Shown: one piece after another, positions 38,201 to 49,646 of the stretch
How the letters are laid out: every line of letters starts with the position of its first letter
Numbering within the stretch: position 1 is the first letter of the stretch
Notes under the pieces: model-generated
The model's input: the letters and a program-made list of their open reading frames with translations, nothing else
The model's database searches: none
What the model was told of the DNA's origin: nothing
NCBI GenBank assembly: GCA_037903355.1
Contig: JBAJFE010000011.1
Location: 1,621,001-1,685,000 of the forward strand
Source of the DNA: Trichuris trichiura
Lineage: Eukaryota > Nematoda > Enoplea > Trichinellida > Trichuridae
DNA length: 64,000 bases
Direction: 5' to 3'
Position numbers and translations under genes: made by a program

Positions 38201-41115
38201 CCTCAATAATTTAGAAAGAAGCATGCAAACGAACTTGCTCAGAGTATAGACGGGATTAACTGAGTTAATGAACCATTAACCAACAAATCCTTTTACTACA
38301 TTAGACAAAAAGGAAAAAACATTAGGATACAAATTGTAAATAACATCAATGAATTACAAAGCTGTAATTAATAAGAAGGCCTAAGGAATAGTTGGAGAAA
38401 ACTCAAGAAGCGGTTCGCTTTTTTTGCCAGTACGCTAGATTTGCTTGAATTTCACTGTGACAGATTCCACTTTCAGCGCCATTCTTAAGAAGAAAATTCA
38501 GGCTTATTTGAAAGCCCTAAGTCTGATCCAAATGGCGGTCTACAAGGTCAGACAGCTAATACAAAGTCTCTGCGCTGAAAACTGATTTAACTAATTACTT
38601 CCAACATGCGTCTGCCCAAAACCCCGAAAGGACACTTCTCATGGATATATTACATGCAAATCAAGCACTCTATCATCAAGCTTAAAACCTTTAGGCACTT
38701 TATAAAACGCTTAATATTTTACTCAGTTCCTACGCATTCTGTACGATGCCTAATGACAAATTGGCAAAGTATTACATCGGGTCTTTTTGCTTAGGCCTCT
38801 GAAAGCCTACAGTGCTGCCACCTACAGGACAACATGGATTGCTTTCTCGCTACTTTGTCCACTATACTTTCCTTATGTCTTAGCTTATGCTTAGGCTATA
38901 AGGCAAGGGCCTAAGAAACATTAAGTGCTTTGGTCATAGAACCTTGCTGGCTATAGTATTCTGATCTAGTCTAAGCCAAGATATAATGAAAGTATAGTAG
39001 GCAAAGTAGCGAGAAAACGAAACAAAAGACCAGACTTAATACTTTTGCCAGCTTGTCTTTTCGCGTCGCAGCGAATGCCTACGAAATGTACGAAACATGA
39101 ATTGTTCACTGCCTAATGATTTTGGGCATTTTACAGATTGACAAGACTGTAAGTCGCCTCTGCTCAAATGTGATCGCACCTTACCTAAAAAAGTCACGTA
39201 TTCTATAGAATAACGGCATTTCATACATTGCCTGTAACGGATACACTCAAATGTGCCTATTTTAACAGGCAAAGCGGTCTATTCAGTATTGAAAAGAACC
39301 GTTGAACCAAAAAGGAGTCTGTTGTCACGTGTACATTTACTTTTACAACTACATTTTTCCTAGCTGCAGCCTACTTGAAAAGAGGCTCAGTCAATAGCAT
39401 TTCCCTTAGAAATGTTGCTGACGGCTTCGAAGCAAAATTACCGATAAAGTGAACGCGAACTGCAAGCTTCCGACTTTGATAACAATCGCAGCATTGAGCA
39501 TAGAAAATGAAGAGTTTTGCAGCTTGAATTTCGAATTTAAAAAAATCACAAATCGATTAATCGAGTTTGCGAAATGTAGAACGGTCAAAAAAATCGCAAA
39601 ATTATTGTCTCAACGTTAGTCACTTCGGCGCGGATTAACGTTTCGCACACGTATTACACAGCTGGAAACGTAATGATTTAATGTTTACACAAAATTATTG
39701 ACAGTCAACAGTTACCGAGAGTATACTAAAACTGTACATGAAAAATTTATGCTATAAATAGGTTTAGGCAAACAAAAAGCATATTAGCAACTAGCAAGTT
39801 TTTATTAATACAAAGGGGAGATATCCTGATGAAATCTGAGGATGCATAATTCTGATTGGAACATTTGAAAAATTAGTTTGAAAAGCGCTATATGAAAGAA
39901 ATGCGGTTTGGGTAACTTAAAGGTGAAGTAATAAAACGCTTGCGAAAGAATGCTTACTTCTGAAAGCAGATGGCCAAGTTTGCTTGAACGGGGGCAAAAA
40001 AACGTCTCAGTCACTGGCATTGCAGTTACGAAGGCAAGAAATGTGACGCAGCGATCATTATGATCGCATAACTATACTTCGCGCAGCAATTCAATTTCGC
40101 AAACTTTCGACTAATCCTATGTACTTTATCAACTCCACTGGCACGGAGTCTAACAAAGAAAAAAAATTCAAACTACAAACTCAATTTAAACGACAGCAGC
40201 ATCTGTTGAACGGCCGCTTTAGCCTAATTTCAAACGGGAGTAATACGGCGAGCTGCATTGTATGCGACCACTGGCAATGGGCATACGAAATCTCAACTTG
40301 CCAATCTTCAACCCTCCAAAACTTAACAGAAGCAGCGGTCACTTCTTCTTAACGCGAAAGATCGCTTTTGAAATAGCAAGAAGAAATCACATTCCAACGA
40401 AAGTGTTGCAACTGGCAAACGAAAGAAACGACATTGCACGCGTTTGCAAAAGATATATGGACTTAAAGAAACCTTATCAATAGGAATTTCAATTGGCTCT
40501 CGGTTTAGCTGTCATAAAAATGAGACATACCGCTGAAATCTTCTGTCGATCGCAAGGGTACGGAGGTGGGCCAGCCATAGCAGTGGAACGATCAACGGCC
40601 GTCTCTCTGGTTTTTAACTTGATCATATAGTCAACAACGTGATAGAGACTTTCAAAGTGGGTAGCCTTAAGAGCTTGCCAAGCGGTCTCCGTATCAAAAC
40701 CCATATTAACCAATGCTTCAAGCATTGTCACCGGTTGTTGAGAACCGCCGCTGCCGTCCTTTCGGGCTGTACTTCCCTCTTGGCCATTCTGGTGCGTCAT
40801 TTTCGCACCTTTCAAATTACTACCATTGTACTGAGGTGCAAATGCTAAGGGAGACAATTGCAGGGCATTGTCATACGGTAAAAGACTACGACGAATTTGC
40901 ATAAGCGCTTCTTTGTAACTGCCGCGGTTTCGACCGCGAAGGCCAACCATGGCGCCATCGGAAGACGCTCCTGCAATGTCGGATGAAGTTGGATATTGAT
41001 ACAAATTAGTAGGAAATGATATTCGTTGAGGTGCTGAACTGGCCGGTCGCCTCGACGATTCAATTCCATCAGGCAACCTATGCCGCAATCTGGCCAAATC
41101 CGTCGGTTCGCCCAT
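35270..41115 (-). CDS. wts-1: LATS/Warts serine/threonine kinase (Hippo pathway)
   Basis: An NDR/LATS-class AGC kinase, the core Hippo kinase that phosphorylates YAP/Yorkie-type coactivators in complex with MOB1. Exons on the minus strand: 41115-40531, 37439-37104 and 37063-35270, all phase 0, giving 904 aa (LATS proteins are about 900-1130). Residues 67-80 match the conserved LATS motif ([13 protein letters not shown]). A UBA domain lies at about 128-167, and a PPPY WW-binding motif at 183-186. The MOB-binding helical region is about 455-513, and the kinase domain about 523-821. Catalytic residues are the Lys in FAMK (552), HRD Asp 646 and DFG Asp 664. The activation-loop Ser is 721 in SLVGTPNY, and the hydrophobic-motif Thr is 878 in [10 protein letters not shown]. 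The last intron is only 40 bp; the first is about 3.1 kb and contains an inverted-repeat element. An acceptor-like sequence lies 18 nt before the ATG. Family assignment is secure; the exact N-terminus is inferred. Confidence 0.95.
38690..39115. mobile_element. MITE-like inverted repeat in the wts first intron
   Basis: Two diverged arms are inverted copies. The best-conserved part is 'tttctcgctactttg' then 'actatactttc' near 38843-38871, mirrored by 'gaaagtatagtaggcaaag' ending near 39015. Similarity extends outward through a 'ggcaaag.tatta' stretch near 38763, mirrored near 39045, to about 38690 and 39115. No coding content. The exact ends and any target-site duplication are not clear. Confidence 0.7.
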
Positions 41116-42751
41116 CGAACTCGTCTCCGTTAGCTAAAGGCAGTTAATGACCTTTCTAAAACAAAGGCGGATGATTAGTCGTCAGCGTACTAAGCGTTCG
41201 CCTAATTCTCATGACGAAAAGGCGAAAATGTCACCACTGATATGATGACCCGCATTAACTGCCTAGAGAGCGCTTCGGTGGTCAACTGCCCGTTTACGAA
41301 GTATCGGAACGTCCTTCGAACAGCGCCTGATTCACTCCGACAGAATGCCAAGAATGTTACCAGCCAAAAGCCGCCGAAACAATGCAAAGATTGGCATTTC
41401 TCACCAAAGGTGTTCAACATGGTTCAGCCACGAATTCGCTCTGCTGATTCGAGCGTCACGGAATGGCAAACCGGATGTGACACGGCAAGGTCCCATTACG
41501 GAAGCGATCAATACAATGCAGAATAAATATTAGCAGTACGGTCGTGATGCGCAGCTACTTTGCCCATGACAAATTGCAGGTCGAGAGAGATGACGCCGTG
41601 AAAGGTTGACCGCTGATACATTATGCATACCTATTTGGGACGATGAAAGACAACGTAACAGGAATGCTCAGGTAAACATGCAGGCGTAGCTGCATCACTG
41701 AATAAATTCAAATTTCTAAAACTTCATAAAGAATAGGCTAACTTACGCTGTGTAGGTCAAGTTAGAAGAAAAAAACTAAAGCTATAATGATGACAAGCAA
41801 ATGGAAGCTGAAATATGCCCCTGTGGAGAGCCGAGTAGTAACAGCAGAGTCAGGATTGTTTTTGAGCTGTTACAACCGCTGCAAAGGAACGACAGTCGTC
41901 CAGCAAGACAACATGTCTCCTTCTTAACTGGCTTGACTGGCTGCGAAGCAGGCTTCCGACGGACTGGCGTTTTGCCGTTTTTTGGTACCTCACAACGGAT
42001 TGCAAGTGCTTGGCGACGGCGGCAACTTGCCGAGACCGTTCTTATCGAAAGGGCAGAAAAAATGACTGACAACGATGGATTCAGCCGTTCCGAACAGAAG
42101 GGCAACGACGATGGAGGAAACAAAAAACTTGCCGGCATATCACCGATGGCCACGAGCTTGCAGGCGCAAAATTCCTTTCCCTTCGGCTAAGCAAGCTAAG
42201 GAGAATTGCGCACGCAATACGTGTGCAACCAAGCTGTTAGTTTACATTAACTACAGGCGCGAAGAATCAAATATTTGAAGACGAGTTACAAAGCGGACGC
42301 GCGCCAAGATAGTCACAACAAAAACTTGATGCCCCGAATGGCAACGCTCCAACTGCTAAACTGAACCCAAACGGAGCTGCAAACAGCCGCCAATGGCAAA
42401 ATTCAAAGATTCAGCGTAAGCAACTTCGGGCGCAACAGCGTTAGGTTCGCCAAAAAAATTGAAACAAACCACTTACTACGACATTTTAAGCGCAATTTTG
42501 TAAAAATCATCGAAACAGGGTTGCCGGTAGGACGATTGCTTGAACGCTAAATATGCCAGGACCGCGATGCTACAGTAAATGATTTGTAGGTTCATATTGT
42601 AATCTCATAAATAATAGGTAACAACGCCAACATTGCCGCAACAAGTGTATGAAAATATTAGCAATTTAATTCAATTCGGTCAAATTAATCAACGATACAT
42701 TTTTAGATTGCCAATTATGCAACTACTGTTGAGAGGAGCGTTACTGAGGCA
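41116..42751. other. Intergenic region between wts and LSG1
   Basis: About 1.6 kb upstream of wts and downstream of LSG1. The part at 41200-42280 is richer in GC and has open frames on both strands (a plus-strand frame of 129 codons at 41801-42190, opposed by one of 123). Neither has a recognised domain. The wts promoter and 5'UTR probably lie here. An acceptor-like 'ctgcctttag' precedes the wts ATG by 18 nt (41134 onward, minus strand). Confidence 0.4.
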
Positions 42752-44449
42752 CTAAGCGTCCAGGTGAGCGAAAACGCGCCTCAACTTTTCTCGTTTACTG
42801 TGCTTTTGTTGCTTTCTTCTTTCCATCACTGGTTTCTCCTTTCTGGACAGCACATGCGCAGCTGACGTGCGACCGCAGAAGTACATTGCATCGAAGTCTT
42901 CCGCTGATGATTTTGTTTCTATCAAATTCCGCTTTTCCAAAATGCTTAGAGAACGCAACTTGCCCGCCGTTTCCGTTAAAGGCGTTGAAGCTTTGTCAAC
43001 TGGTTCATCGGCATTAAAAACAGCCTCGTCGATGCCAGGAGGAGCAACGCAATAAGGCAAGCGACCGCTAGTGCAGTCTTTTATAATGTAGCGGGCGGCT
43101 CTTGATCGATCCGGAATTCCTTTAGTGGACATAAAGCCACGAACAAAGGCTAAAGCGGTTAGTAGAACGTGCGGATCAACGTGATTGCCACTGTCTACGT
43201 GACTGCTATTGCCAAAAATAATGCCGTAATGCCGTTCAAAAGCTCTGTAAGGTAAGGCGTCGCAAAGAAAGCGGATAGGAGCCATGTAGTCGGTCAGATA
43301 ATCCGACGAAAGCATACCAGCAAGCAACATGTGCTCCAAGCTGAAATGGGCTGCAGGAAATACCAATCCTGGAGCATCGCAAAGCGTAACCTCGCGGTCA
43401 ACAACCAAAGTTTGCAAGTGCTTCGTCTTGCCTGGCGTAGCTGAAACGGCCACTCTTTTGGCGCCCAAGATTTTATTAATTGTAGAACTTTTGCCAACGT
43501 TCGGATAACCAACCATGCCAATAACAATGGGCTTACGCGAAGTGTCCAAGTCTTGACGCAATTGTTTCAAGATTGTCAGCAACTCGGCTGCTTCCAAAAT
43601 TGTAGTCGGAAGTGTTACTCTCTCTTCAGCTGCTTTTGCAGTTTCCTCGTTCGTGGAAGCAGTACCGTTTTTGAGCATATCAGGTTCTGCATTCTCTTCC
43701 ACATCGTCCTTAGATACAGTATCTTCAGTACATTTGTCAGAGTTCGACCAAAAAGCGAAAAGATCGCCACGCTCGGTAAAATAATCTGCCCAATACTGTC
43801 GTTGCTTACTAGTCAGTAAATCTGCTTTGCTTAGCAAAAGAAATACCACCTTATCAGGGCACAGTTCTTTAACGGCAACTTCTAAGTCGGGGACGCGAAA
43901 TATCAATGGATTTCTGGCATCAACTAGTTGAACTACAATGTCACTCCTTTCCATAACGCGCCATAGTTGCCGCCAAATGTCCAAATTCTTCTCGAAAGGT
44001 GTTAATATACAACCGCTATTTTCTTGTAAATCTTCCAGGTCTTTCCGCCATTCCATAAATGCATTTTGCTCCAGCAATGAGAGCTCCTCTGAAGTAGCAG
44101 CCAGTTGCCAGTTAGGCCTTCTTGGCATACGCAATCTTTTCGATAACTCATCCTTGCTGAGCGGATGTAAAGCAGCGTTTTCCGGCGGGAGACTGACGGA
44201 AGTGAATATTACTTTCGGATCCAACTTCTCCGCGGCAAAATCGCGACCACGCATTTCGGCTTTGCTGAAAAATTCATCCAAGTTCGTCTCTTGCGTTACC
44301 GAACGCAACTGGCCAGCCGTACTGGGCAAAGCAGGTTCGACAGTTTCAACTTTGCCTATTCGTCGCACGCGGCGCCGTTGGCTCGCTTTCATTAGGGAAT
44401 ATCCCACGGAACACTTCAATTTTTTCTTGGCCGTTCCGCGTAATGGCAT
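42752..44449 (-). CDS. LSG1: LSG1, circularly permuted GTPase for 60S maturation
   Basis: Large-subunit GTPase 1 acts in the cytoplasm to release the export adaptor NMD3 from pre-60S ribosomes. It is encoded by one uninterrupted exon of 565 aa (human LSG1 is about 658). As in the YlqF/HSR1 family, the GTPase motifs come in permuted order. DARNP is at 177-181, the G4-like LSKADLL at 206-212, the P-loop GYPNVGKSS at 314-322, TPGKT at 338-342 and the G3 DAPG at 358-361. An acidic, low-complexity insert (about 235-280) separates G4 from G1, as is usual for LSG1. The N-terminus is basic and the C-terminus Lys/Arg-rich. The G4 motif reads SKAD where NKAD is typical. An acceptor-like 'ttcgcttgttttag' lies 15 nt before the ATG. 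Confidence 0.95.
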   Translation of the reverse strand: MPLRGTAKKKLKCSVGYSLMKASQRRRVRRIGKVETVEPALPSTAGQLRSVTQETNLDEFFSKAEMRGRDFAAEKLDPKVIFTSVSLPPENAALHPLSKDELSKRLRMPRRPNWQLAATSEELSLLEQNAFMEWRKDLEDLQENSGCILTPFEKNLDIWRQLWRVMERSDIVVQLVDARNPLIFRVPDLEVAVKELCPDKVVFLLLSKADLLTSKQRQYWADYFTERGDLFAFWSNSDKCTEDTVSKDDVEENAEPDMLKNGTASTNEETAKAAEERVTLPTTILEAAELLTILKQLRQDLDTSRKPIVIGMVGYPNVGKSSTINKILGAKRVAVSATPGKTKHLQTLVVDREVTLCDAPGLVFPAAHFSLEHMLLAGMLSSDYLTDYMAPIRFLCDALPYRAFERHYGIIFGNSSHVDSGNHVDPHVLLTALAFVRGFMSTKGIPDRSRAARYIIKDCTSGRLPYCVAPPGIDEAVFNADEPVDKASTPLTETAGKLRSLSILEKRNLIETKSSAEDFDAMYFCGRTSAAHVLSRKEKPVMERRKQQKHSKREKLRRVFAHLDA

Positions 44450-44935
44450 TGCGAATCCGGAAAGCTAAAACAAGCGAAGCAGAATAACAAATGCAGCAAA
44501 GCCATGAAACAATAAACAAATCTGAGGCATTCTCATTATCGCTGTTACTCATTTCAACAATATTAATACAACAGATCAGGAGAGACTCGTCTGCGGGCAA
44601 AACAATAAATGCTGGTCATACAATGCGTAACAATTTCTTGTTGATCAGTAAAGCAAATAACTTTGTACGTATTGGGAAAAAAAGCTTTCGTCTGGTGAAA
44701 AAAAAGGAGAGGGCATGATATCGGCTGAACGGCAACGAAGAAAAAGCCAATCCGGTTCTTGCAAGATATCAAATGCTTAAAGAAATCTTATTCTACACAA
44801 GCTAAGCCGTAACGCTTGCGATAATTCAGAAAAATATCTAGATAACCAGGAATTTGCGGTTAACGTAATGAATAGCTGCTAATCAAACCTGTCTGTAAAA
44901 AGATTAGCAGGCTCGCATTTTCATCGCGAACTTAC

Positions 44936-45387
44936 GCTGTAATTCGCGCAACCAACATCACCCGAATAGAGTACCATTCCTGACGCATAAAAAATAGCCG
45001 TTTTAATGGTAGCCTGAATCAAAACGAGAGGAAAGTTTTGAATAGAATTGAAATCCATTTTTGTTTTTCGGAAATCAGCGAAGTACGAAGCATTAATAGA
45101 AACAAGTCGACCGGCAGAAGCGATGACCAACCCAATAATTGCCAAATAGTCATCAACGACGAGTATTTGCTGGATGAACGTAGAAATTTAAGCAGTAACG
45201 AAGAAGCTTCGAACACTGCAGTCATGTATACATAAATGAGAGCAAAGTAAGGCACTTCGTCTTCCGCAATTATAACTTCTGCTGCTGGATACGATCGGCA
45301 AAGTGACCGAAAAGCAACTTCTTCAAAAGTTGATAACTGACCAAAAGATGACCGACTGAATAAGTAATCACCGCTTAAGGCAAGCGA
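44936..45387 (-). CDS. Two exons of an unidentified membrane-like protein
   Basis: Two minus-strand segments join in phase 0. Exon a is 45387-45232 (52 codons), after acceptor 'ttgcttaacag' and ending at donor gtatac. Exon b is 45169-44936 (78 codons), after acceptor 'ttcatccag' and ending at donor gtaagt. The 62-bp intron fits the other genes here. Joined, they read as an acidic/polar part (FEEVAFRSLCRSYP, IIAEDEVPYFALIY) followed by two likely membrane helices (YLAIIGLVIASAGRLV and VLIQATIKTAIFYASGMVL). I found no convincing start or end exon and recognise no family. It lies about 300 bp beyond the FPGS stop on the same strand. An alternative is an unspliced frame of about 120 codons through 45019. 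Confidence 0.35.
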
Positions 45388-45684
45388 CTGTTAAGCAAAA
45401 TCGGTTTTTGATCTTCTTTACAACTAGAAACCGTAGGGAAAATTTCAGAAATGACGCACAGCGATAGTTATTGCATATTTAAACATACCTGCAAGTGTCA
45501 CTCTCTTCTATCCACCGCTGACTTGCGCAGCTAAAAAAAGGAGCTGCTGACCAGACGAATGATTTAGAAAGGGAAAAGCAGCTTGCTGAAAAAGGCGAAT
45601 TTAGTTGAGTAACTACGCAAAAACACTGTTAAAGCGCACCAAGTACGATAAGGAAGGTATGAATCCCACAAATGTCGTTATGAA

Positions 45685-48600
45685 TCAAGAAGGGCCAATA
45701 GTGCCGCAAAGATCAGGATCCAAAAATGACAGAAATCCACCGACCAAATAAAGGCTTCCGGTGACGAGAACTTCAACTGATCTTTCATTATTCGCGTCTA
45801 CAGTTTTCGCTATCTCTTTGACGAAATTGTAAACATCATTAACGCAAGTGAAACTTTTCGTTTTGCAACTTGGACAATCAGAAATCAAGTCTAACCATGC
45901 GGTCTCGTGACTATTGACCGCTACTTCTGTTTCTTCTCTGTTGCTTACTAACGAGGCCACATCTGCTGGAATGACCGCGTGATAATACCTCCCAAAGCAT
46001 ACTGACGTCAGGTTACCGCACGCGGGATCGTCAGACGATGCCGTCGCCGGAGGACTAAAAAGAGCATATTGGAAACCACATCTCTAAAGAAAGGTACGTT
46101 GACACAGACTGTCAAAGGCACAATATCTATCCAACAAACAATCAACGGTGGAAGCAATTGCTTCGCTTGGCGACCTTTCGTGCAATGGAAGACTAGAATT
46201 CGAACAGGATTCTTTCTCGTCTCCGAGGAGGCACTGAGAAACCATTCGACGCAACACTATGTACAAAAACGGAAGTTGGTCCAATATTTAAAACGCACCG
46301 AATTCCACACCTGCACGCTAAGTGGTGTATGAGCCCCGTCCAAGTAGAAATTTATTCCATTGGATGTCACTTTCTGGGATCTGCCTGGCCAAAAGCAGCG
46401 ACTTAAACCTAAGAAAAGCTTTAGTTAAAACCCCCTGAGCGGAAACGTACGCTACCAATAGTTTCCTCATTGGTGAGGCAACCAGCCTGTAACGTATTCA
46501 CAATATTAGCAGAATGAATTTTCGGACATGGTTGAACGCAAAAAACATTTTCTTCCTTCGCATTCCCTTCAGAGGAAGCGATATACTTGCAGCTTCTATG
46601 CTTGTTCCGTTACCTGTTCTGAAAGCCCACATACGTGCCAGCTGCAATGCAAGACTTGCGTTCTCCAATTGATGTTTACCCGCGATGCCAAGAACCAGCT
46701 GTTCAGCGTCATTAGGTATAACGTAGTCCTCCCAACTTTGGCAAACGTATAAAGCACACTAGAAACCGCTAAATGCTCACTTGAGCACATTAAAAGCATG
46801 CGAAACTGAGAGTGATTCCTCATTAAGTATAAGAGTATATTACCTCCACTTCTTTAGCGCGTTGCGAGATAACTTCAAAGGCTGCTTTTTCTTGAGGCAC
46901 AGTAATGGCAACAGACCTTCTTTTGAGAACGCCCGCTTTGTTCCATGCAATCTCCTCTATTCTCGTACCGAGTATATTAGTGTGGTCGTAGTCAAGGCGA
47001 GTGATGCCGCATACAACTGGATTTCTGAAACGTAACAAACTTGAGAAGAGTAACAATTACCGATGTAAAGCTTTTTAGAAACACCCATGTTGTTTCACGC
47101 TTTCAAAAGATGTCGCCACGTGCGTATGTAGAAAAGAAAAAATTTTAGGAATATTACAAATCAAAGCGGTAATTTGAAAAATGCAGCATCCCTTCTCCCA
47201 AGCAGTTACCTAAATTTTAGTGTGAATGAACACCGATGTGTGTCAGCACCACTTTTCATTGCGGGCGCGCCATTATGCAGGTTTGGTGATAGTCTTTAAA
47301 ATACATAAATACTTTAAAAGCGCAAAATAAAAGCAGGCAAACCCAGCTTTCTTTCATTCGCCATTGCAGATTCGAATTTGAGATTTCTTAATAGAGGCAG
47401 ACTTGATTTAGCAAGTAAGTAGGTTTATTCGAAACATAAATAGAAGAGTTATTGGGAACACCCTGCGCGCTTGGCCAACGTAGTAAATCAGAACGATGTA
47501 AATGTCTTTGTAGCGAACGCGGACCTGGACGTTGCCTGCGTATCACGTTGTACAGATTACGGTAGTTAGTTAGTGACTTTTGAATAAAGCTTTCGGCTGT
47601 TCTCCGTTGTCCTACAGTCTTTACTCGTCTTACAAAAACTTGACACGTAGGCGAGACGCCAAGAGGACTCTCTGCATTAGGACTACAGTAGAAAAAGATC
47701 ATCAGGCCACAGCGGGAAGACATATGCAGCTGGGCCCGGAACTGATACACAACAAAATTTTTTATCTGCGTGCGTCCTCTTCAACGTCGGAAGATGGAAA
47801 TTAAGTTTGCGGTTTGTAACACGGGACAATAAGAACCTACGCATCATTAATAATGAGGGCTTTTATATTTACAGTCTACTTTAATTTCGCCGATTATGTA
47901 ATAGGTCCTTCCATGCCTACAAATAAATTGCCGCTTTATTAATCATCGTTACTTAAGCGCCTATTTTGCTAGAATATAATACGCCCAACATTTACAAAAA
48001 GGTCTTGAAGTTTCATGAACAAAGCGTTCACAGGAAAACGCTTAATTTTTATGACATGTTCTACTTTTTCACAGTTTGATATAAACCAAAATGGACAGCA
48101 AAAATTAATAATAATTAAGGTCTCATATGACGTGAAGTTTAGTGGTGTTGCGAGAATATTTTGAAAAATCGATTTGAGAAAAAGGTTCGACAAGGCTAGA
48201 ACAACACCGGTACACTTTTCAAGGTTTGAATGTTTTGAGGGAAAACGCTGAAGCATCCAACTAACACAAGTTCGAACAAATGAATAAACGTTGAGACACA
48301 ATCACTTAATACAACGCCTCTTCTGCTCAAGTAAACATTGCAAGTGAAATGAGTTAGACAACTGGAGTGTTAAATTTAGTTGCGGAAAAGAGAAAATTGC
48401 TAATATGACGTTATTCAATGGAGGTACATACCTGACCACATTGGTGCTGTCATAGGTGCCTCCAACGCCAACTTCAATTATTGCAACGTCTATCTGAAAA
48501 AGGAAGCTCACCTGTCATAGTTTAACCAAGCAAAACTAACCTTGGATTCAAGAAAAAAATGAAACGCCATGATAGTCAGGAACTGGAAATACCGTATCTT

Positions 48601-49455
48601 GTCCAGTTCAGCGGGGTCCTTAAATTCCGAAATCTGTAGGTCCTGGGTTTCGTAAACATCAAACTACAAAATATACATTAGTTAGCACGCCACTTTTGTC
48701 CTCTACGACGGCTGGTGACTGTTGATAGAATAAAAAATCATTTACTGTCTCAAGTTTTCTGCAATGTCCCGTCTTGAGAAGAAAGCTATAGAACGTAAAT
48801 GAAAGCTTTATACATTCTACAGTTCATTGTATTCGACAACACCGTTACAAAATGTCCATAATTCAATTAGGACGACAGTATAAACGTAATTTCAACAGCC
48901 GCTTTACGGAAGGGCAGCTTTAGCAATAATTCAATGTACTCTACCCTGCAAAGACATTTGTGCAACCGCCAAAAGAGGTCGACGAAATAGTCTTCGGAAA
49001 TAGGAACGCCATTAACGCGAAAACGTTCTCGCACGCTCAGAATGTGCGGTGAGCTAGAAAGAACAATTTACAGGCGAGCAATAACCGTTCCGCAAAGTTT
49101 CTGAAAACTTACCTGTAGAAACCCGTTCTGAAACCTTGACCTCGCAAAATGCTCTCCACAAAAGCGCAACAGGAGCCCTTGCCTTTTGTACCAGCTACAT
49201 GAACTACGTTAAGTCGGTCCAAGTCGCTGAGCTGCGAAGACGAGGTTTCAGTTCGTGACCCGTAAGCAGGAAACTCACCTGCAGGCCAGTCGCTTGGACG
49301 TGAGCTTCAAATTCAATTAAACGCTCTCCAGGGGTTAGCCAAACACGACGCGGAATCTGAAGCATATTCAATGCTCTAATGGCTTCCTGAAGGTGCACGT
49401 AAGGTGAATGTTAATCTTACGAATGAAAAAACTGTGCTACCCGATAGGCGCTCAT
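45685..49455 (-). CDS. FPGS: Folylpolyglutamate synthase
   Basis: Adds glutamate to folates (ATP-dependent Mur-ligase-type enzyme), keeping them in the cell and raising their affinity for one-carbon enzymes. I assembled 11 exons with consistent phase: 49455-49441, 49386-49279, 49231-49113, 49053-48945, 48663-48541, 48493-48432, 47024-46844, 46758-46614, 46408-46311, 46256-46140 and 46083-45685, giving 491 aa. Family features: YREAIRALN at the N-terminus; the P-loop GTKGKGS (55-61); SSPHI then VRERFRVNG after it; EVGVGGTYDSTN (165-176); LDYDHT in exon 7; GKHQLENASLALQLA in exon 8; WPGR and YLDGAHT in exon 9; and LVTGSLYLVGG near the C-terminus. Seven introns are 47-85 bp; the one of 1,407 bp (47025-48431) holds no recognised gene. 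No mitochondrial leader is evident at this ATG, so a longer isoform may start upstream. Short exons 1 and 6 rest on splice-site logic. Confidence 0.93.
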
Positions 49456-49646
49456 CAGGCGGTAAATTGAGCAAAAACCACAACTCGAAAGGATTTAATG
49501 AATTGCTAACCACTGTATCGCCGCTTAGGTTGGTTACCTCGAATGTACGTGAAAATCAACTTCCATTACCGTGACCTCATTGCAACAGTACTTGCGAGTA
49601 GTTGAATGTACTGTAATATTTTGGAAGTCCCGGAAGAGTCTGCGGA
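49456..49646. promoter_or_regulatory. Shared divergent promoter region, FPGS and IMP3
   Basis: The start codons of FPGS (minus) and IMP3 (plus) are 191 bp apart, so both core promoters must fit here unless 5' exons lie elsewhere. I see no TATA box at a convincing position. Neither gene has an acceptor-like sequence close to its ATG. Confidence 0.6.

Noticed and set aside
43938..44468. 176-codon plus-strand frame
   Set aside because: Lies antisense to the LSG1 N-terminal part, which has clear family motifs on the other strand.
47580..47804. Plus-strand frame in the FPGS intron with LGPELI resembling the IMP3 S4 segment VGPEMI
   Set aside because: Similarity is limited to a few residues; the upstream part does not match IMP3 and there is no continuous homologous frame.
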